Source of the DNA: Ruminococcus sp.
Lineage (GTDB): Bacteria; Bacillota; Clostridia; Oscillospirales; Ruminococcaceae
Length of the DNA stretch: 64,000 nt
Assembly (NCBI GenBank): GCA_017534835.1
Contig: JAFXVT010000067.1
Coordinates: 1 to 64,000 of the forward strand
Direction of reading: 5' to 3'
The translations under genes were made by a program, and so were the position numbers. The notes under the pieces were generated by a model. That model was not told the origin of the DNA. It did no database searches and saw only the letters and a program-made list of their open reading frames with translations. Shown in pieces: positions 42,316 to 50,830 of this stretch (its first letter is position 1; every line of letters starts with the position of its first letter).

Positions 42316-42344
42316 ATAATATCACACATTTCCGGTAATTGCAA
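42316..42344 (-). promoter_or_regulatory. Promoter of the cation-efflux leader
   Basis: TTGCAA (42344-42339) and TATTAT (42321-42316) on the minus strand, 17-base spacer. Confidence 0.75.
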
Positions 42345-42368
42345 TAGCTGCGGAAGAATTCATTCGTA

Positions 42369-42397
42369 TTGACTTTGTATTTGTCAAATGGTATAAT
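42369..42397 (+). promoter_or_regulatory. Promoter of the pseudokinase-VWA-PurA-like operon
   Basis: TTGACT (42369-42374) and TATAAT (42392-42397), 17-base spacer, preceded by TG (extended -10). Back to back with the efflux promoter. Confidence 0.9.
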
Positions 42398-42428
42398 GTA
42401 AGCATATCAGTACAGAGGAGGGTGAACG

Positions 42429-43397
42429 ATGAAGGTTCTTACCTGTAATAATTGCAGCGGACGAATGGTCATAGACGCGACCGGTACTGCTGCGCGCTGT
42501 CCGTACTGCGGCTCAAGTACGCTGCTCGATCACCGCGATACCGACTATTACCGCGATTTCTACGAGCGGATGAGGGGATTTTTCAGCCTTTCCGCTGACG
42601 GTCAGGAGCGAAGGCTCCGTGCCGATGAGCTCTGGCAGAGCGCTTCCGAGGAGACCTTCGAGTGCTCCGACGGACGCAGCATAAATATACGCTCGATGTA
42701 CACCTACAGTGACAGGTCTGCTGACGTATACACTGCGAGACAGAGTCTCATTTTCCGCTTCTCCCCCGAGAATGCATCACTTGCAGACAGCTTCCGCAGA
42801 GCCGTATCGTCGCTCGATTACCCGTCGGCGGATACGAAGAGCTTGTCCGATTTTTTTCCGAGGATAAGCGGCGGATTCACTCTCAGTGACGGATCGGCGC
42901 TGCTGGTGCTGAAAAAGAGCGAGGACGAATATCCGCTCCGTCTCTTCGGCAGGCTCAGCGGAAGGCACGCCGCATGGGTAGTCAGCAGGCTCGAGAATCT
43001 CTGCTGCGTGCTTGAATACAGCAGCCTCGCTCATCCGGGCTTCACTGTCGATGACCTCTACATAGACCCGTATGACCATACTGTTTCGCTATACGGCGGC
43101 TGGTGGGATGCGGCAAGGAACAATACTTCACACGGCGGAAGGATCATCACCACCCGTGATGACCTCACAGCTCTGCGCGTGGCGGCTGCGCAGATACTCG
43201 GATTCCGCAGCGCTGCGGAGGTGAAGCCCGGTCCGGACCTTCCGGAAGCCTTTGCTGAATTCATCAGGAGCGCTCCGAGGAGCAATGCATATGACGATTT
43301 CGCTTTCTGGGACGAGGTGCTCATACAGTCCTACGGCGAGCGCAGATTTGTCACTATGGACACCGATGACGAACACATCTACGGAAAAGGGAACTGA
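42429..43397 (+). CDS. Zinc-ribbon protein with degenerate kinase-like domain
   Basis: A 322-residue protein. Residues 1-35 are a zinc ribbon (CNNC ... CPYC). Residues about 145-260 look like the core of a protein-kinase fold that has lost its catalytic residues: VLKK (about 160-163) at the Lys strand, HPGFTVDDLYIDP (202-214) where HRDLKPEN is expected, and LYGGWW (221-226) in place of DFG. The catalytic Asp, Lys and DFG Asp are absent, so a pseudokinase is proposed; this is fold reading by eye, not proof. First gene of a four-gene operon; the next ATG begins 3 bases after its stop. AGAGGAGGGT is the ribosome site. Confidence 0.8.
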   Translation: MKVLTCNNCSGRMVIDATGTAARCPYCGSSTLLDHRDTDYYRDFYERMRGFFSLSADGQERRLRADELWQSASEETFECSDGRSINIRSMYTYSDRSADVYTARQSLIFRFSPENASLADSFRRAVSSLDYPSADTKSLSDFFPRISGGFTLSDGSALLVLKKSEDEYPLRLFGRLSGRHAAWVVSRLENLCCVLEYSSLAHPGFTVDDLYIDPYDHTVSLYGGWWDAARNNTSHGGRIITTRDDLTALRVAAAQILGFRSAAEVKPGPDLPEAFAEFIRSAPRSNAYDDFAFWDEVLIQSYGERRFVTMDTDDEHIYGKGN

Positions 43398-43399
43398 CT

Positions 43400-44305
43400 A
43401 TGGGACGCGGAAGCTATACTGCGAGTGACTGGACGAAGCTCCGGAGCTCGTTCGGAAATGAAAAAAAGGCGGAGAAGGTCTTCACACGGCGGGAGCTGAG
43501 CCATTCGGCAGCGTGTCTTTCCGGGGTGAGACGTGAGGCGCGCGACAATGAGGATTCACCGCTTTCGACGCCGGTCATCATCGGCTTTGACGTGACGGCT
43601 TCAATGGGCTATCTTGCGGAGGAGCTCGCATTCAATGCGCTCAATAAGGCGATAATGTATCTGCTCGGCCGCAAGCCGATAATGTGTCCGCAGGTGATGT
43701 GCTGCGCGATAGGCGACTGCAAGAGCGACAAATATCCTCTTCAGGTCACGCAGTTCGAGAGCGATATACGTATTATCCGTCAGCTCACCGAGCTGTGTCT
43801 CGAGGGCGGCGGCGGAGGCAACGGCGGCGAATCCTACGACCTTGCCTGGTACTTCGCCGCAAAACGTACCTTCACCGACTGCTTTGAAAAGCGCGGCAGG
43901 AAGGGTCACCTCATAACTATCGGCGACGACCGCTGTCACGGGAAGCTTACACGCGGCGAGATACAGCGTGTTTTCGGCGACACGGTCAGCTATGACCTCT
44001 CCGACGAGGAGCTTATCGCCGCAGCTGAGCAGAAGTACAACGTGTTCCACATCTGCATCGACCGCGGTAATCCCGGGGACGAGCGTATCTTCGCGGACTG
44101 GAGAGCTCTTATGCCCGGAAGAGCCGCTGCTGTGAGCAAGAACGATATTTCCTGCCTGCCGGAGCTGATATATGCGCTCATCTCTGTTGCGGAGGGGCGG
44201 ACGCCGAACGAGGCGCTCAGCTCTGTGGAGCAGCGTGCTGCCGAAACAGCGGCTAAGTCACTTGCATACATAGACCTGAAAAGGTCAGATACGATAACAT
44301 TCTGA
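43400..44305 (+). CDS. VWA-like protein, paralogue 1
   Basis: A 301-residue soluble protein. It begins MGRGSYTASDWTKL, a motif shared with its neighbour. A von Willebrand A-type fold follows: IIGFDVTASM places a MIDAS-like D-x-T-x-S (Asp64, Thr66, Ser68), followed by a Gly-rich GGGGGNGGES segment and a KGHLITIGDD strand. It therefore probably binds a metal and a protein ligand. Its C-terminal half (about 190-300) differs from paralogue 2. It lies 3 bases after the kinase-like gene and 12 bases before paralogue 2. Function unknown. Confidence 0.82.
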   Translation: MGRGSYTASDWTKLRSSFGNEKKAEKVFTRRELSHSAACLSGVRREARDNEDSPLSTPVIIGFDVTASMGYLAEELAFNALNKAIMYLLGRKPIMCPQVMCCAIGDCKSDKYPLQVTQFESDIRIIRQLTELCLEGGGGGNGGESYDLAWYFAAKRTFTDCFEKRGRKGHLITIGDDRCHGKLTRGEIQRVFGDTVSYDLSDEELIAAAEQKYNVFHICIDRGNPGDERIFADWRALMPGRAAAVSKNDISCLPELIYALISVAEGRTPNEALSSVEQRAAETAAKSLAYIDLKRSDTITF

Positions 44306-44317
44306 GGAGGTATTCAA

Positions 44318-45256
44318 ATGGGAAGAGGAAGCTACAGCTCAGCTGACTGGAACAAGCTCAGGGAGAGCAGAGGCATCAATTCAGGTTCAACGGCAGATGA
44401 TATTTTCAGCGGAAATAAGGTAAACGAGAAGTATCTGCCGCGGTTCATAACTGTTCGCGAATCGCGCGACAGCGAGGATTCTCCCGAATCCACACCTATA
44501 ATCATCGGCTTCGATTCGACAGGCTCGATGGGCTATCTTGCGGCGGAGATAGCGAAGAATTCGCTCAACAGGACCGCCACGATGATACTTGAAAAGCGTC
44601 CCGTGACCGATCCTCACATTATGTGCGCGGCGTTCACTTCGCCGAATTCATACTCCTGTCCGCCAATGCAGGTGACACAGTTTGAGGCGGATATACGTGT
44701 CGTTGAGCAGCTTCTCGATTTCACACTCGGCGGAGGAAATATGTACAGCTACGATTCGCTCGTGTGGTACTTCGCGTCGAAGCACACCTCGACAGACTGT
44801 TTTGAAAAGCGCGGCAAAAAGGGCTTCATCTTCTGTATCGGCGACGAGATAGCTGATGACGGAAATGTAGATATACTGCCGAAGGTGAGCGCAGAGACAG
44901 TTTTCGGCGACAAAGCCGAAAGCAGCTGCCGGTCTTTGGAGCTATATGCAGAGGCAAGCGAGAAGTATGAGATATTCCATATCATCACAGGCAGCCGCAC
45001 CGGCAATGCATTCGATACATGGGATAAGCTTATCCACGGCAGAAACGCTGTTATCGAGTCCGAGAATATCGGTTATCTTGCCGAGGTGATGATCTCGCTC
45101 ATGCAGCTCAGCGGAGGTATGTCGAAGGAGGAAACTGCTTCCCAGTGGAGCGGAAAGGCAAAGAGCACAGTTGTGAAGGCTCTTTCGACGATAGAACTTG
45201 CTCCCGAACACAAGACAGCCGAGAAAAAAGGCTTCCTTGCGAACCTGTTCGGCTGA
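44318..45256 (+). CDS. VWA-like protein, paralogue 2
   Basis: A 312-residue paralogue of the preceding protein: same MGRGSYSSADWNKL start, same MIDAS-like IIGFDSTGSM (Asp66, Thr68, Ser70), same TQFEADIRV and WYFASKHTSTDCFEKRGKKGF core. The Gly run is shorter (GGGNMYS). GAGGAGG precedes the ATG. Its TGA overlaps the ATG of the synthetase-like gene by one base. Two diverged copies kept side by side suggest a heteromeric complex (inference). Confidence 0.82.
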   Translation: MGRGSYSSADWNKLRESRGINSGSTADDIFSGNKVNEKYLPRFITVRESRDSEDSPESTPIIIGFDSTGSMGYLAAEIAKNSLNRTATMILEKRPVTDPHIMCAAFTSPNSYSCPPMQVTQFEADIRVVEQLLDFTLGGGNMYSYDSLVWYFASKHTSTDCFEKRGKKGFIFCIGDEIADDGNVDILPKVSAETVFGDKAESSCRSLELYAEASEKYEIFHIITGSRTGNAFDTWDKLIHGRNAVIESENIGYLAEVMISLMQLSGGMSKEETASQWSGKAKSTVVKALSTIELAPEHKTAEKKGFLANLFG

Positions 45257-46452
45257 TGTCCGTCAGGGTGATAATAGGCAAGAATTTCGGCGACGAGGGA
45301 AAGGGTCTCGCCGCCGACTTTTTTGCTGTGGAGGCAAAAAAGCGCGGAGCATCGGCGGTCTGTGTAAGGCATAACGGCGGCGCTCAGGCAGGTCACACAG
45401 TAGACCGTCCGGACAGGCGTTTCGTGTTCTCGCAGCTGTCATCTGCATCGTTCCGCGGAGTCCCGACCTACTGGGCAGACAGCTTTATGCCTGACCTCTT
45501 CAAGCTCACCTCCGAGGTTGAGAGATTTCGTGATACCGGCGGAGTTTTTCCCGGAATATCGGCTTCTGCCGACTGCCGCTGCACCTGCATCGATGACGTG
45601 CTCGTGAATATGCTGCTTGAGACGTCACGCGGCGCGGACCGTCACGGTTCGTGCGGAATGGGCATAAATGAGGCGGCTGTGCGCTCGCAGAAATATCCGC
45701 TCCGGCTCGGAGAAGTCATCGGATATGGCGCGGAAACGCTGTTCCGGCGGCTTTCTGAGCTCCGGCGGGATCATCTTCCGCAGCGGCTCGCCGAGCTCGG
45801 TATCGAAGCGGAGGGAGAGTACGGCGAAATGCTCCGCAGCGCAGATGTTCTGCGGAATGCAGCGGAGGCGATGTGCCGCGGAGCTGAATACATAAGGATA
45901 GCACCGCAGGAGGAGCTGCGGTGCTTCGATGAGCTTGTTTTCGAGGGCGCGCAAGGACTTCTCCTCGACGAATACAATCTTGAATATGCGCCGCATCTGA
46001 CTTCCTCGCGCACAGGTCTGACTGAGCCTGCGCGTATCTGCCGAAGCCTTTTCGGAGAGGCGGCAGATGTGGAGGCGGTATACGTCACGCGGAGCTATGT
46101 TACGCGGCACGGAGCCGGTCCGCTGCCGTATGAGGGGCTTCTAGATGCTGCGGAGCTCGGTATCGTTGACCGCACGAATGTCCGCAACGAATGGCAGGGC
46201 TCGCTGCGTTTCGCACCTCACGGGAGCGCTGATGAGTTAGTGAGCGCTGTCCGCCGCGATATTGCAGAGGCGGAGATAAGCGTGTCACCGTCGCTGTTCA
46301 TCACGCACCTGAACGAGACATCCGGCAGCATCATCACGAATGCCGGAGCAGTTCCTGTACGGGAATTCTGTGCGTGCGAGCAGGTGAGCGGCATTTTCGG
46401 CAGGATATACGGCTCAGGCTCACCGTTTGCTGAGGACGTTTCCCTGCTGTGA
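45256..46452 (+). CDS. Divergent adenylosuccinate synthetase paralogue
   Basis: A 398-residue member of the PurA family, shorter than usual PurA (about 430). Catalytic features are kept: GDEGKG (Asp of the P-loop), GAQAGHTV (catalytic His), FEGAQGLLLDEY, HLTSSRTG and YVTRSYVTRHGAGPLP. Several are altered from the purine enzyme, which usually reads GGNNAGHTV and GTYPFVTSS. PurA joins IMP and Asp with GTP; this protein may act on a different purine or acceptor. It is translationally coupled to VWA paralogue 2 and lies in no purine operon, so it is likely part of this cluster's own function. Confidence 0.85.
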   Translation: MSVRVIIGKNFGDEGKGLAADFFAVEAKKRGASAVCVRHNGGAQAGHTVDRPDRRFVFSQLSSASFRGVPTYWADSFMPDLFKLTSEVERFRDTGGVFPGISASADCRCTCIDDVLVNMLLETSRGADRHGSCGMGINEAAVRSQKYPLRLGEVIGYGAETLFRRLSELRRDHLPQRLAELGIEAEGEYGEMLRSADVLRNAAEAMCRGAEYIRIAPQEELRCFDELVFEGAQGLLLDEYNLEYAPHLTSSRTGLTEPARICRSLFGEAADVEAVYVTRSYVTRHGAGPLPYEGLLDAAELGIVDRTNVRNEWQGSLRFAPHGSADELVSAVRRDIAEAEISVSPSLFITHLNETSGSIITNAGAVPVREFCACEQVSGIFGRIYGSGSPFAEDVSLL

Positions 46453-46465
46453 CAAGAACAGAATA

Positions 46466-46518
46466 AGACCTGCGTCTGCCGATGATCCAAAGCAGCCGCA
46501 GGTCTGTATTTTTTTATG
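46466..46518. terminator. Terminator between the PurA-like and GH9 genes
   Basis: AGACCTGCG and CGCAGGTCT make a 9-bp stem around a 22-base loop, followed by GTATTTTTTT. It lies between convergent genes. Confidence 0.85.
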
Positions 46519-46521
46519 ATG

Positions 46522-48876
46522 TCACTTTTCCTGAGAGACGAGTATCTGTCTCAGCAGGACGAGGTCGAACGTGTCTACCGAGCCGTCAGAGTTGAAGTCG
46601 AACTGCTCAGCTGCCTCCCTGCTGCTGAACGGTGCAGCGCCGAGGAGCATACGGCTGAGCCGCACGAGCTGAGCGACCTTGTAGACCTTTTCGGGCTTGG
46701 TGCCGTCGGGTTCTGTACCGCCGATGAGCTTGCCGCCGGAGTATACACAGACGTTCTCACAGCGCTGGGCGTACTCGACTCCGCCGACGATATTATCGTA
46801 GTCGATGCCCTCCTTCGTGAGATCGACCATTCCCTTCTTGCTCCAGTCATTCGAGGAATCCCACGATTCTCCGAAGTAGTTGCCGATGATGAGCTGATAC
46901 TTCTTGTTCGAGTTTGCGATGGCGTAGTCCTTCCACGTTATCTCGATGTAGTAGATGTCGTCTTTGTACTGCTTCGGCTGTGAGAGCTCAGCCGACCTGT
47001 CGGTTACCTCGGTCTGCACCTGGTCGTAGGTCTTTTGCAGAACGAAGCTGCTCGGAATGGACTTGTTAGCGAACTCCGCAATGCTGAAATAGTAGCGGAT
47101 AGAGATGTCGTCCTTTGCCTCGAGCGAGTCGGTGTTGACGAAAAATGTGAGTTTCGTTACGCCTGCACCGGTCTTCTCGGGAGCGTCGGAGCAGTAGCCG
47201 GATACCCAGAAATCTCCGCCGGAGAAGAGCTCTTCATCGTTCTGCTTTTCGGCAGGGGGAAAGTCCGGCTCGGGCTTCATAGACGGGTCGTTCTTGTAGA
47301 GGTAGAAGCCGGCAGCGGCGCCCACGATAGCGGCGTTGTAGTCGATCGTGACCTCGTTGTACGTCCAGTCGGATGTGATGTCGTTGTGCTTGTCATTTTC
47401 ATCCGGACCGCCTGCGAGCGCACCGTAGAGGACGTGTTTGTGCTCAGCCGGGTCCTCGCATTTTGTGAGACCTGAGGCAGCGCGGTGATGGGGATATTTT
47501 ACCGGGTCAGCACCGAATCCGCAGACATAGCTCCTGCCGAGCGGATTGTCGCCGATGATGTATTCCATCTGTCCGAGCGACCATTTAGTGAACGTATAAT
47601 CGGGATTATCGGGGTTGTAGCGGTCCTTGCCCTTCTGGTACTTATCATATACGAGTGCGGTGAACTGAACAGCTGTGTTATACCGCGCACTTCCCCACGT
47701 ATCGAGGTGGAAGTAGCCGGCAGGGGTCATATTCTTCTCCTTGCCGATAACGGTATTGAGGGCTTTTGCCTCCATTTCCCAGAAGTCGAGCACCTCATAC
47801 GGTCCGCGTCCGATGGCGACGCGCGTCTCCTCGCATACCTCCGGATAGATGTCCTGTATGCGTCCGAAGATGAGGCCGACGCCGTTCCACATATCGTTCC
47901 AGCAGAGGACGTATCCGGGCGGAGCGTAGTAGTCGATGTACTTCTCGCAGGATTCGAGGTAATCGTGATCACGGGTGATGAGGTAGAGCCAGCCGGCGGC
48001 GAAGCAGAAGTCGTCCTCCCACTTGCTTGAGGTGTAGAAGCTCATCGGACCCTCGCCGGGAGGTCCGACAGCCTTATCGTTCTTGTTGGCGAAATCGAAG
48101 AGCGCCTTGGCGTAGCTGAGGCACTTTGCGGAATATTCGGGGTCAGTGTCCTTGAAGTTGTAGTAGTTGATAGCGAGAGCAGCCGCGGCTTCGGAAACAT
48201 CGTCCGTTGTGGGGAGGTCAGATGTGGCGAAGAAAGCCGGACGTCCCATTGCATCTATCTCGGGAGACTGCCAGTATAAGTGGTCAACGCTGCCGTCGCC
48301 GACCTGATAGCAGAATGCCACGACATCGCCCTTTTCGTCGAGGAAGGTCGAGCGCATGAAGTAGTCGCAGAAGTAGCGGCAGATAGTCTCTACGTGCTCG
48401 GACTGACCTGTTTTCTCGTATGCCTCGCGGAATTCGTAATATCCCCACGAGACAACTGAAGCTGCATAAGCCTCGGGCAGACCGAATTTGACGTGGTCGC
48501 CGGCGTCGTGGAATCCGCCGGAAACGTCGATAAAACCGTCACCGTCCGGGTCGAGTATGTCTTTGTACTTTGTCATAAATGCCTCGGACATATTCGTGCC
48601 GGTGTGTGCATCGTCGATAGGGTGCATCGGCACCTTCGCATCGTAGACGTGGCAGTTTCCGCGCCATGAGAGAATGTTGTTGTCGGCAACGCCTGTTCCG
48701 CACATATTCGCATCGTAGAAGCAGAGCGTGTACTGGAGCAGCTTTGCCCAGTTGTTATCGGTCTCATAGTAGTCGGCTTTGTCGGGAGTAGCCGCCGAAA
48801 AGGCGCTCACAGAGCCGGCTGACACAGCAGTTGCCGCCGCAGCAGCAAGTGCAATGAGCTTTTTTATCAGTTTCAT
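46522..48876 (-). CDS. GH9 endoglucanase with CBM3-like module and dockerin
   Basis: A 784-residue secreted cellulase: signal peptide (1 to about 28), GH9 barrel (about 35-530) with Asp124/Asp127 in GGFHDAGDHVKFG, His in KYPHHR and acid Glu508 in NEVTIDYN, then a CBM3c-like beta domain (about 553-712) and a C-terminal dockerin (about 722-784). This is the GH9-CBM3c layout of processive endoglucanases. In the dockerin only the second calcium loop (DFNSDGSVDTFDL) is intact; the first repeat keeps its helix (VAQLVRLSRMLLG) but lacks the acidic loop. It should attach to a cohesin on a scaffoldin, none of which is encoded here. Confidence 0.95.
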   Translation of the reverse strand: MKLIKKLIALAAAAATAVSAGSVSAFSAATPDKADYYETDNNWAKLLQYTLCFYDANMCGTGVADNNILSWRGNCHVYDAKVPMHPIDDAHTGTNMSEAFMTKYKDILDPDGDGFIDVSGGFHDAGDHVKFGLPEAYAASVVSWGYYEFREAYEKTGQSEHVETICRYFCDYFMRSTFLDEKGDVVAFCYQVGDGSVDHLYWQSPEIDAMGRPAFFATSDLPTTDDVSEAAAALAINYYNFKDTDPEYSAKCLSYAKALFDFANKNDKAVGPPGEGPMSFYTSSKWEDDFCFAAGWLYLITRDHDYLESCEKYIDYYAPPGYVLCWNDMWNGVGLIFGRIQDIYPEVCEETRVAIGRGPYEVLDFWEMEAKALNTVIGKEKNMTPAGYFHLDTWGSARYNTAVQFTALVYDKYQKGKDRYNPDNPDYTFTKWSLGQMEYIIGDNPLGRSYVCGFGADPVKYPHHRAASGLTKCEDPAEHKHVLYGALAGGPDENDKHNDITSDWTYNEVTIDYNAAIVGAAAGFYLYKNDPSMKPEPDFPPAEKQNDEELFSGGDFWVSGYCSDAPEKTGAGVTKLTFFVNTDSLEAKDDISIRYYFSIAEFANKSIPSSFVLQKTYDQVQTEVTDRSAELSQPKQYKDDIYYIEITWKDYAIANSNKKYQLIIGNYFGESWDSSNDWSKKGMVDLTKEGIDYDNIVGGVEYAQRCENVCVYSGGKLIGGTEPDGTKPEKVYKVAQLVRLSRMLLGAAPFSSREAAEQFDFNSDGSVDTFDLVLLRQILVSQEK

Positions 48877-48911
48877 ATCCTCATTCCTTTCAGAAATGGT
48901 ATCTCAATATG

Positions 48912-48940
48912 ATTTTAGCGCATACCGCGGCAAATGTCAA
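48912..48940 (-). promoter_or_regulatory. Promoter of the dockerin GH9 gene
   Basis: TTGACA (48940-48935) and TAAAAT (48917-48912) on the minus strand, 17-base spacer. Confidence 0.82.
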
Positions 48941-48962
48941 TTCATTAATTGCGGAGTGCAGC

Positions 48963-50381
48963 TCATTTCCAGCTGACATCGGACAGTGTCACGTCATGCT
49001 CGCCGGAGGGGACGCTTTCTCCGGTATTTCCGAGCAGGAACTTCACATCTACGTCCATATCGCTGCCGAACGGAACTTCAAAGCTGAATTCTGCCGCTTC
49101 TTCGGTGAGTGAGACTGTTTCATCGAGGTAGCGCGTATACGTTCCGTCCTCGACGGTGACGTTCATATCGCGCGGAGCCGTAGACTGAGCTGTGAACGAA
49201 AGCGTGCGGACATCGCCGGAGCTTACGTGATTACCCTCGAGCAGCGCCATTACGCTGTACGGCTTCTCTCCCACGGACCCGATATGCACGACCGAGCAGC
49301 CGTCCTTGTTCGTCAGACCGGCTTCCGCTCCCTCACGGTAAAGCGAGAGAGAGGCTGAGCTCTGCGGAGTCGGGGCGAAGCTGCTGCCGTCTTTTTTGTA
49401 GACGCGGACATAGTCGATGTCGAAGTGTTTCTCGCCGTCAGCGAAGGTCGCAGGGTCGGCGTATATGCCGTCGATGCCGTCGAAGTGTCCGCCGACTGCA
49501 AGGTTGAGGAGGAGGTAGAATTCCTGATCGAACGGAGCCGGATATGCACGGTTGACCGAGTACCAGTCCTTCTGCGTGCTGTACAGATCATCGTCCACGA
49601 ACCAGCGCATCTCGCCGCTGTCCCATTCGACAGCGTAGGTGTGCCAGTTTTCGGTGGAATCGCCGTCCGGGAAGTTATAGTCGGCTGTGAGATAGGTGTT
49701 GTTCGGCCATACGTCACCGAAGTGGATAGTACCGCATATCTTTCCGGGAGTGCTGCCCCAGCCCTCCATTATGTCTATCTCGCCGGAAGCAGCCCAGCCG
49801 CCGTAAACGCTGTCCTCGGGGAGCATCCATATCGCCGGCCACAGGGATCTTCCGCTGTCGCAGCGTGCGCGAACCTCTATCCTTCCGCCGCAGGTCGAGA
49901 ATTTGTGCTGCGAGCTCAGCCGTGCGGAGGTGTAATCGTAGCTGCCCTGCTTCGGGTCGGAATAGCTTTCCTTGCGCGCGGCGATAGTCAGTACGCCGTC
50001 ATTCACCGAAGCGTTGGAATCTGTGTAGAATTCCTGTTCGTTGTTGCCCCAGCCGTTCGTGATATAATTGCCCTTCGCATCGGTCTTCCAGTTCCCGAGC
50101 TCGTATGACCATTTGCTGTTGTCGAGGGAAATGCCGTCGAACTCGTCGCTCCATACGAGAGTGTAGCCGCCGGAGCTGACCGGCTTTCCGAGGAGAAAAT
50201 CGCTCAGCCGTGCGAGCTCCTCGGGAGAGGCGCTCTGCCTTGCCCTGATGAGGTCGAAGGTATCGACTCTTCCGTCGCCGGTATAGTCCATATCGACTGC
50301 GCATAGCCCGTTCATATACATCGGTGCGGCAGCAGTTATCATCGCGGAAAGCACCGATGCTGTGAGTTTGTTTTTAACCAT
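48963..50381 (-). CDS. GH16 beta-glucanase with N-terminal dockerin half
   Basis: A 472-residue secreted glucanase (licheninase or laminarinase type). Signal peptide (1 to about 27), then at residues 30-65 a dockerin-like segment with one calcium loop (MDYTGDGRVDTFDL) and a helix (LARLSDFLLG), the GH16 domain (about 70-335) with catalytic EIDIME (Glu201, Asp203, Glu206), and a C-terminal CBM4-like beta domain (about 340-472). Dockerins are more often C-terminal; here it is N-terminal and appears single. The loop closely matches that of the neighbouring GH9 protein. Same strand as the GH9 gene, each with its own promoter. Confidence 0.93.
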   Translation of the reverse strand: MVKNKLTASVLSAMITAAAPMYMNGLCAVDMDYTGDGRVDTFDLIRARQSASPEELARLSDFLLGKPVSSGGYTLVWSDEFDGISLDNSKWSYELGNWKTDAKGNYITNGWGNNEQEFYTDSNASVNDGVLTIAARKESYSDPKQGSYDYTSARLSSQHKFSTCGGRIEVRARCDSGRSLWPAIWMLPEDSVYGGWAASGEIDIMEGWGSTPGKICGTIHFGDVWPNNTYLTADYNFPDGDSTENWHTYAVEWDSGEMRWFVDDDLYSTQKDWYSVNRAYPAPFDQEFYLLLNLAVGGHFDGIDGIYADPATFADGEKHFDIDYVRVYKKDGSSFAPTPQSSASLSLYREGAEAGLTNKDGCSVVHIGSVGEKPYSVMALLEGNHVSSGDVRTLSFTAQSTAPRDMNVTVEDGTYTRYLDETVSLTEEAAEFSFEVPFGSDMDVDVKFLLGNTGESVPSGEHDVTLSDVSWK

Positions 50382-50415
50382 AGACAGCCTCCTTGTCCGT
50401 GTTCCTTGTTATAAT

Positions 50416-50444
50416 AGATTATCACATAAGACGTCTGGTGTCAA
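50416..50444 (-). promoter_or_regulatory. Promoter of the GH16 gene
   Basis: TTGACA (50444-50439) and TAATCT (50421-50416) on the minus strand, 17-base spacer; the -10 box is imperfect. Confidence 0.6.
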
Positions 50445-50493
50445 TGCCCGCGGAGCTGTAAATAGATAAAAGAAAAATATTTTTGAAAAGCTA

Positions 50494-50522
50494 TTGACAA
50501 ATAGTTAGTGCAGTGATATAAT
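50494..50522 (+). promoter_or_regulatory. Promoter of the trp operon
   Basis: Consensus TTGACA (50494-50499) and TATAAT (50517-50522), 17-base spacer, before the T-box leader. Confidence 0.93.
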
Positions 50523-50528
50523 CCAACT

Positions 50529-50802
50529 ATAGTAAACCGTTGAAGCGGAGATAACGGTGATGATGCTTCCACAGAGAGCCCCGGGTGCTGAGAAGGGGTG
50601 AAAAACAAGTCATCAAATGGACCGCTGAGGGCGCAGTCAAATGCCATTTGGCAGAGTATTCTGCGACGTGCAGGCATACGTCAGTTGCCGGGGATATGAC
50701 AGTATCCCGCAAAGGGCGCAGCTTGGCTGCGAATCAAGGTGGCACCGCGGATTGCATTATTCGTCCTTGACAAAGCTGAAAAGTTTTGTCAGGGGCTTTT
50801 TT
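50529..50802 (+). ncRNA. T-box riboswitch, tryptophan-specific
   Basis: The leader has T-box stem I with AGCGG ... CCGCT pairing and a Trp codon TGG (in AAATGGACCGCT) in the specifier loop. The conserved antiterminator AAGGTGGCACCGCGG is at 50736-50750; its TGGC bulge pairs with a GCCA tRNA end, matching the G discriminator of tRNA-Trp. The competing terminator CCTTGACAAA / TTTGTCAGGG (50765-50794) and T-run follow. Uncharged tRNA-Trp should thus turn on the operon. Confidence 0.95.
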
Positions 50803-50830
50803 ATTACCCTGACGCTGCAGGAGGTGCCTT

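Noticed and set aside
42429..46452. Prophage or tellurite-resistance (Ter) locus
   Set aside because: No phage structural, integrase or terD genes are present; only the VWA and kinase-like themes are shared.
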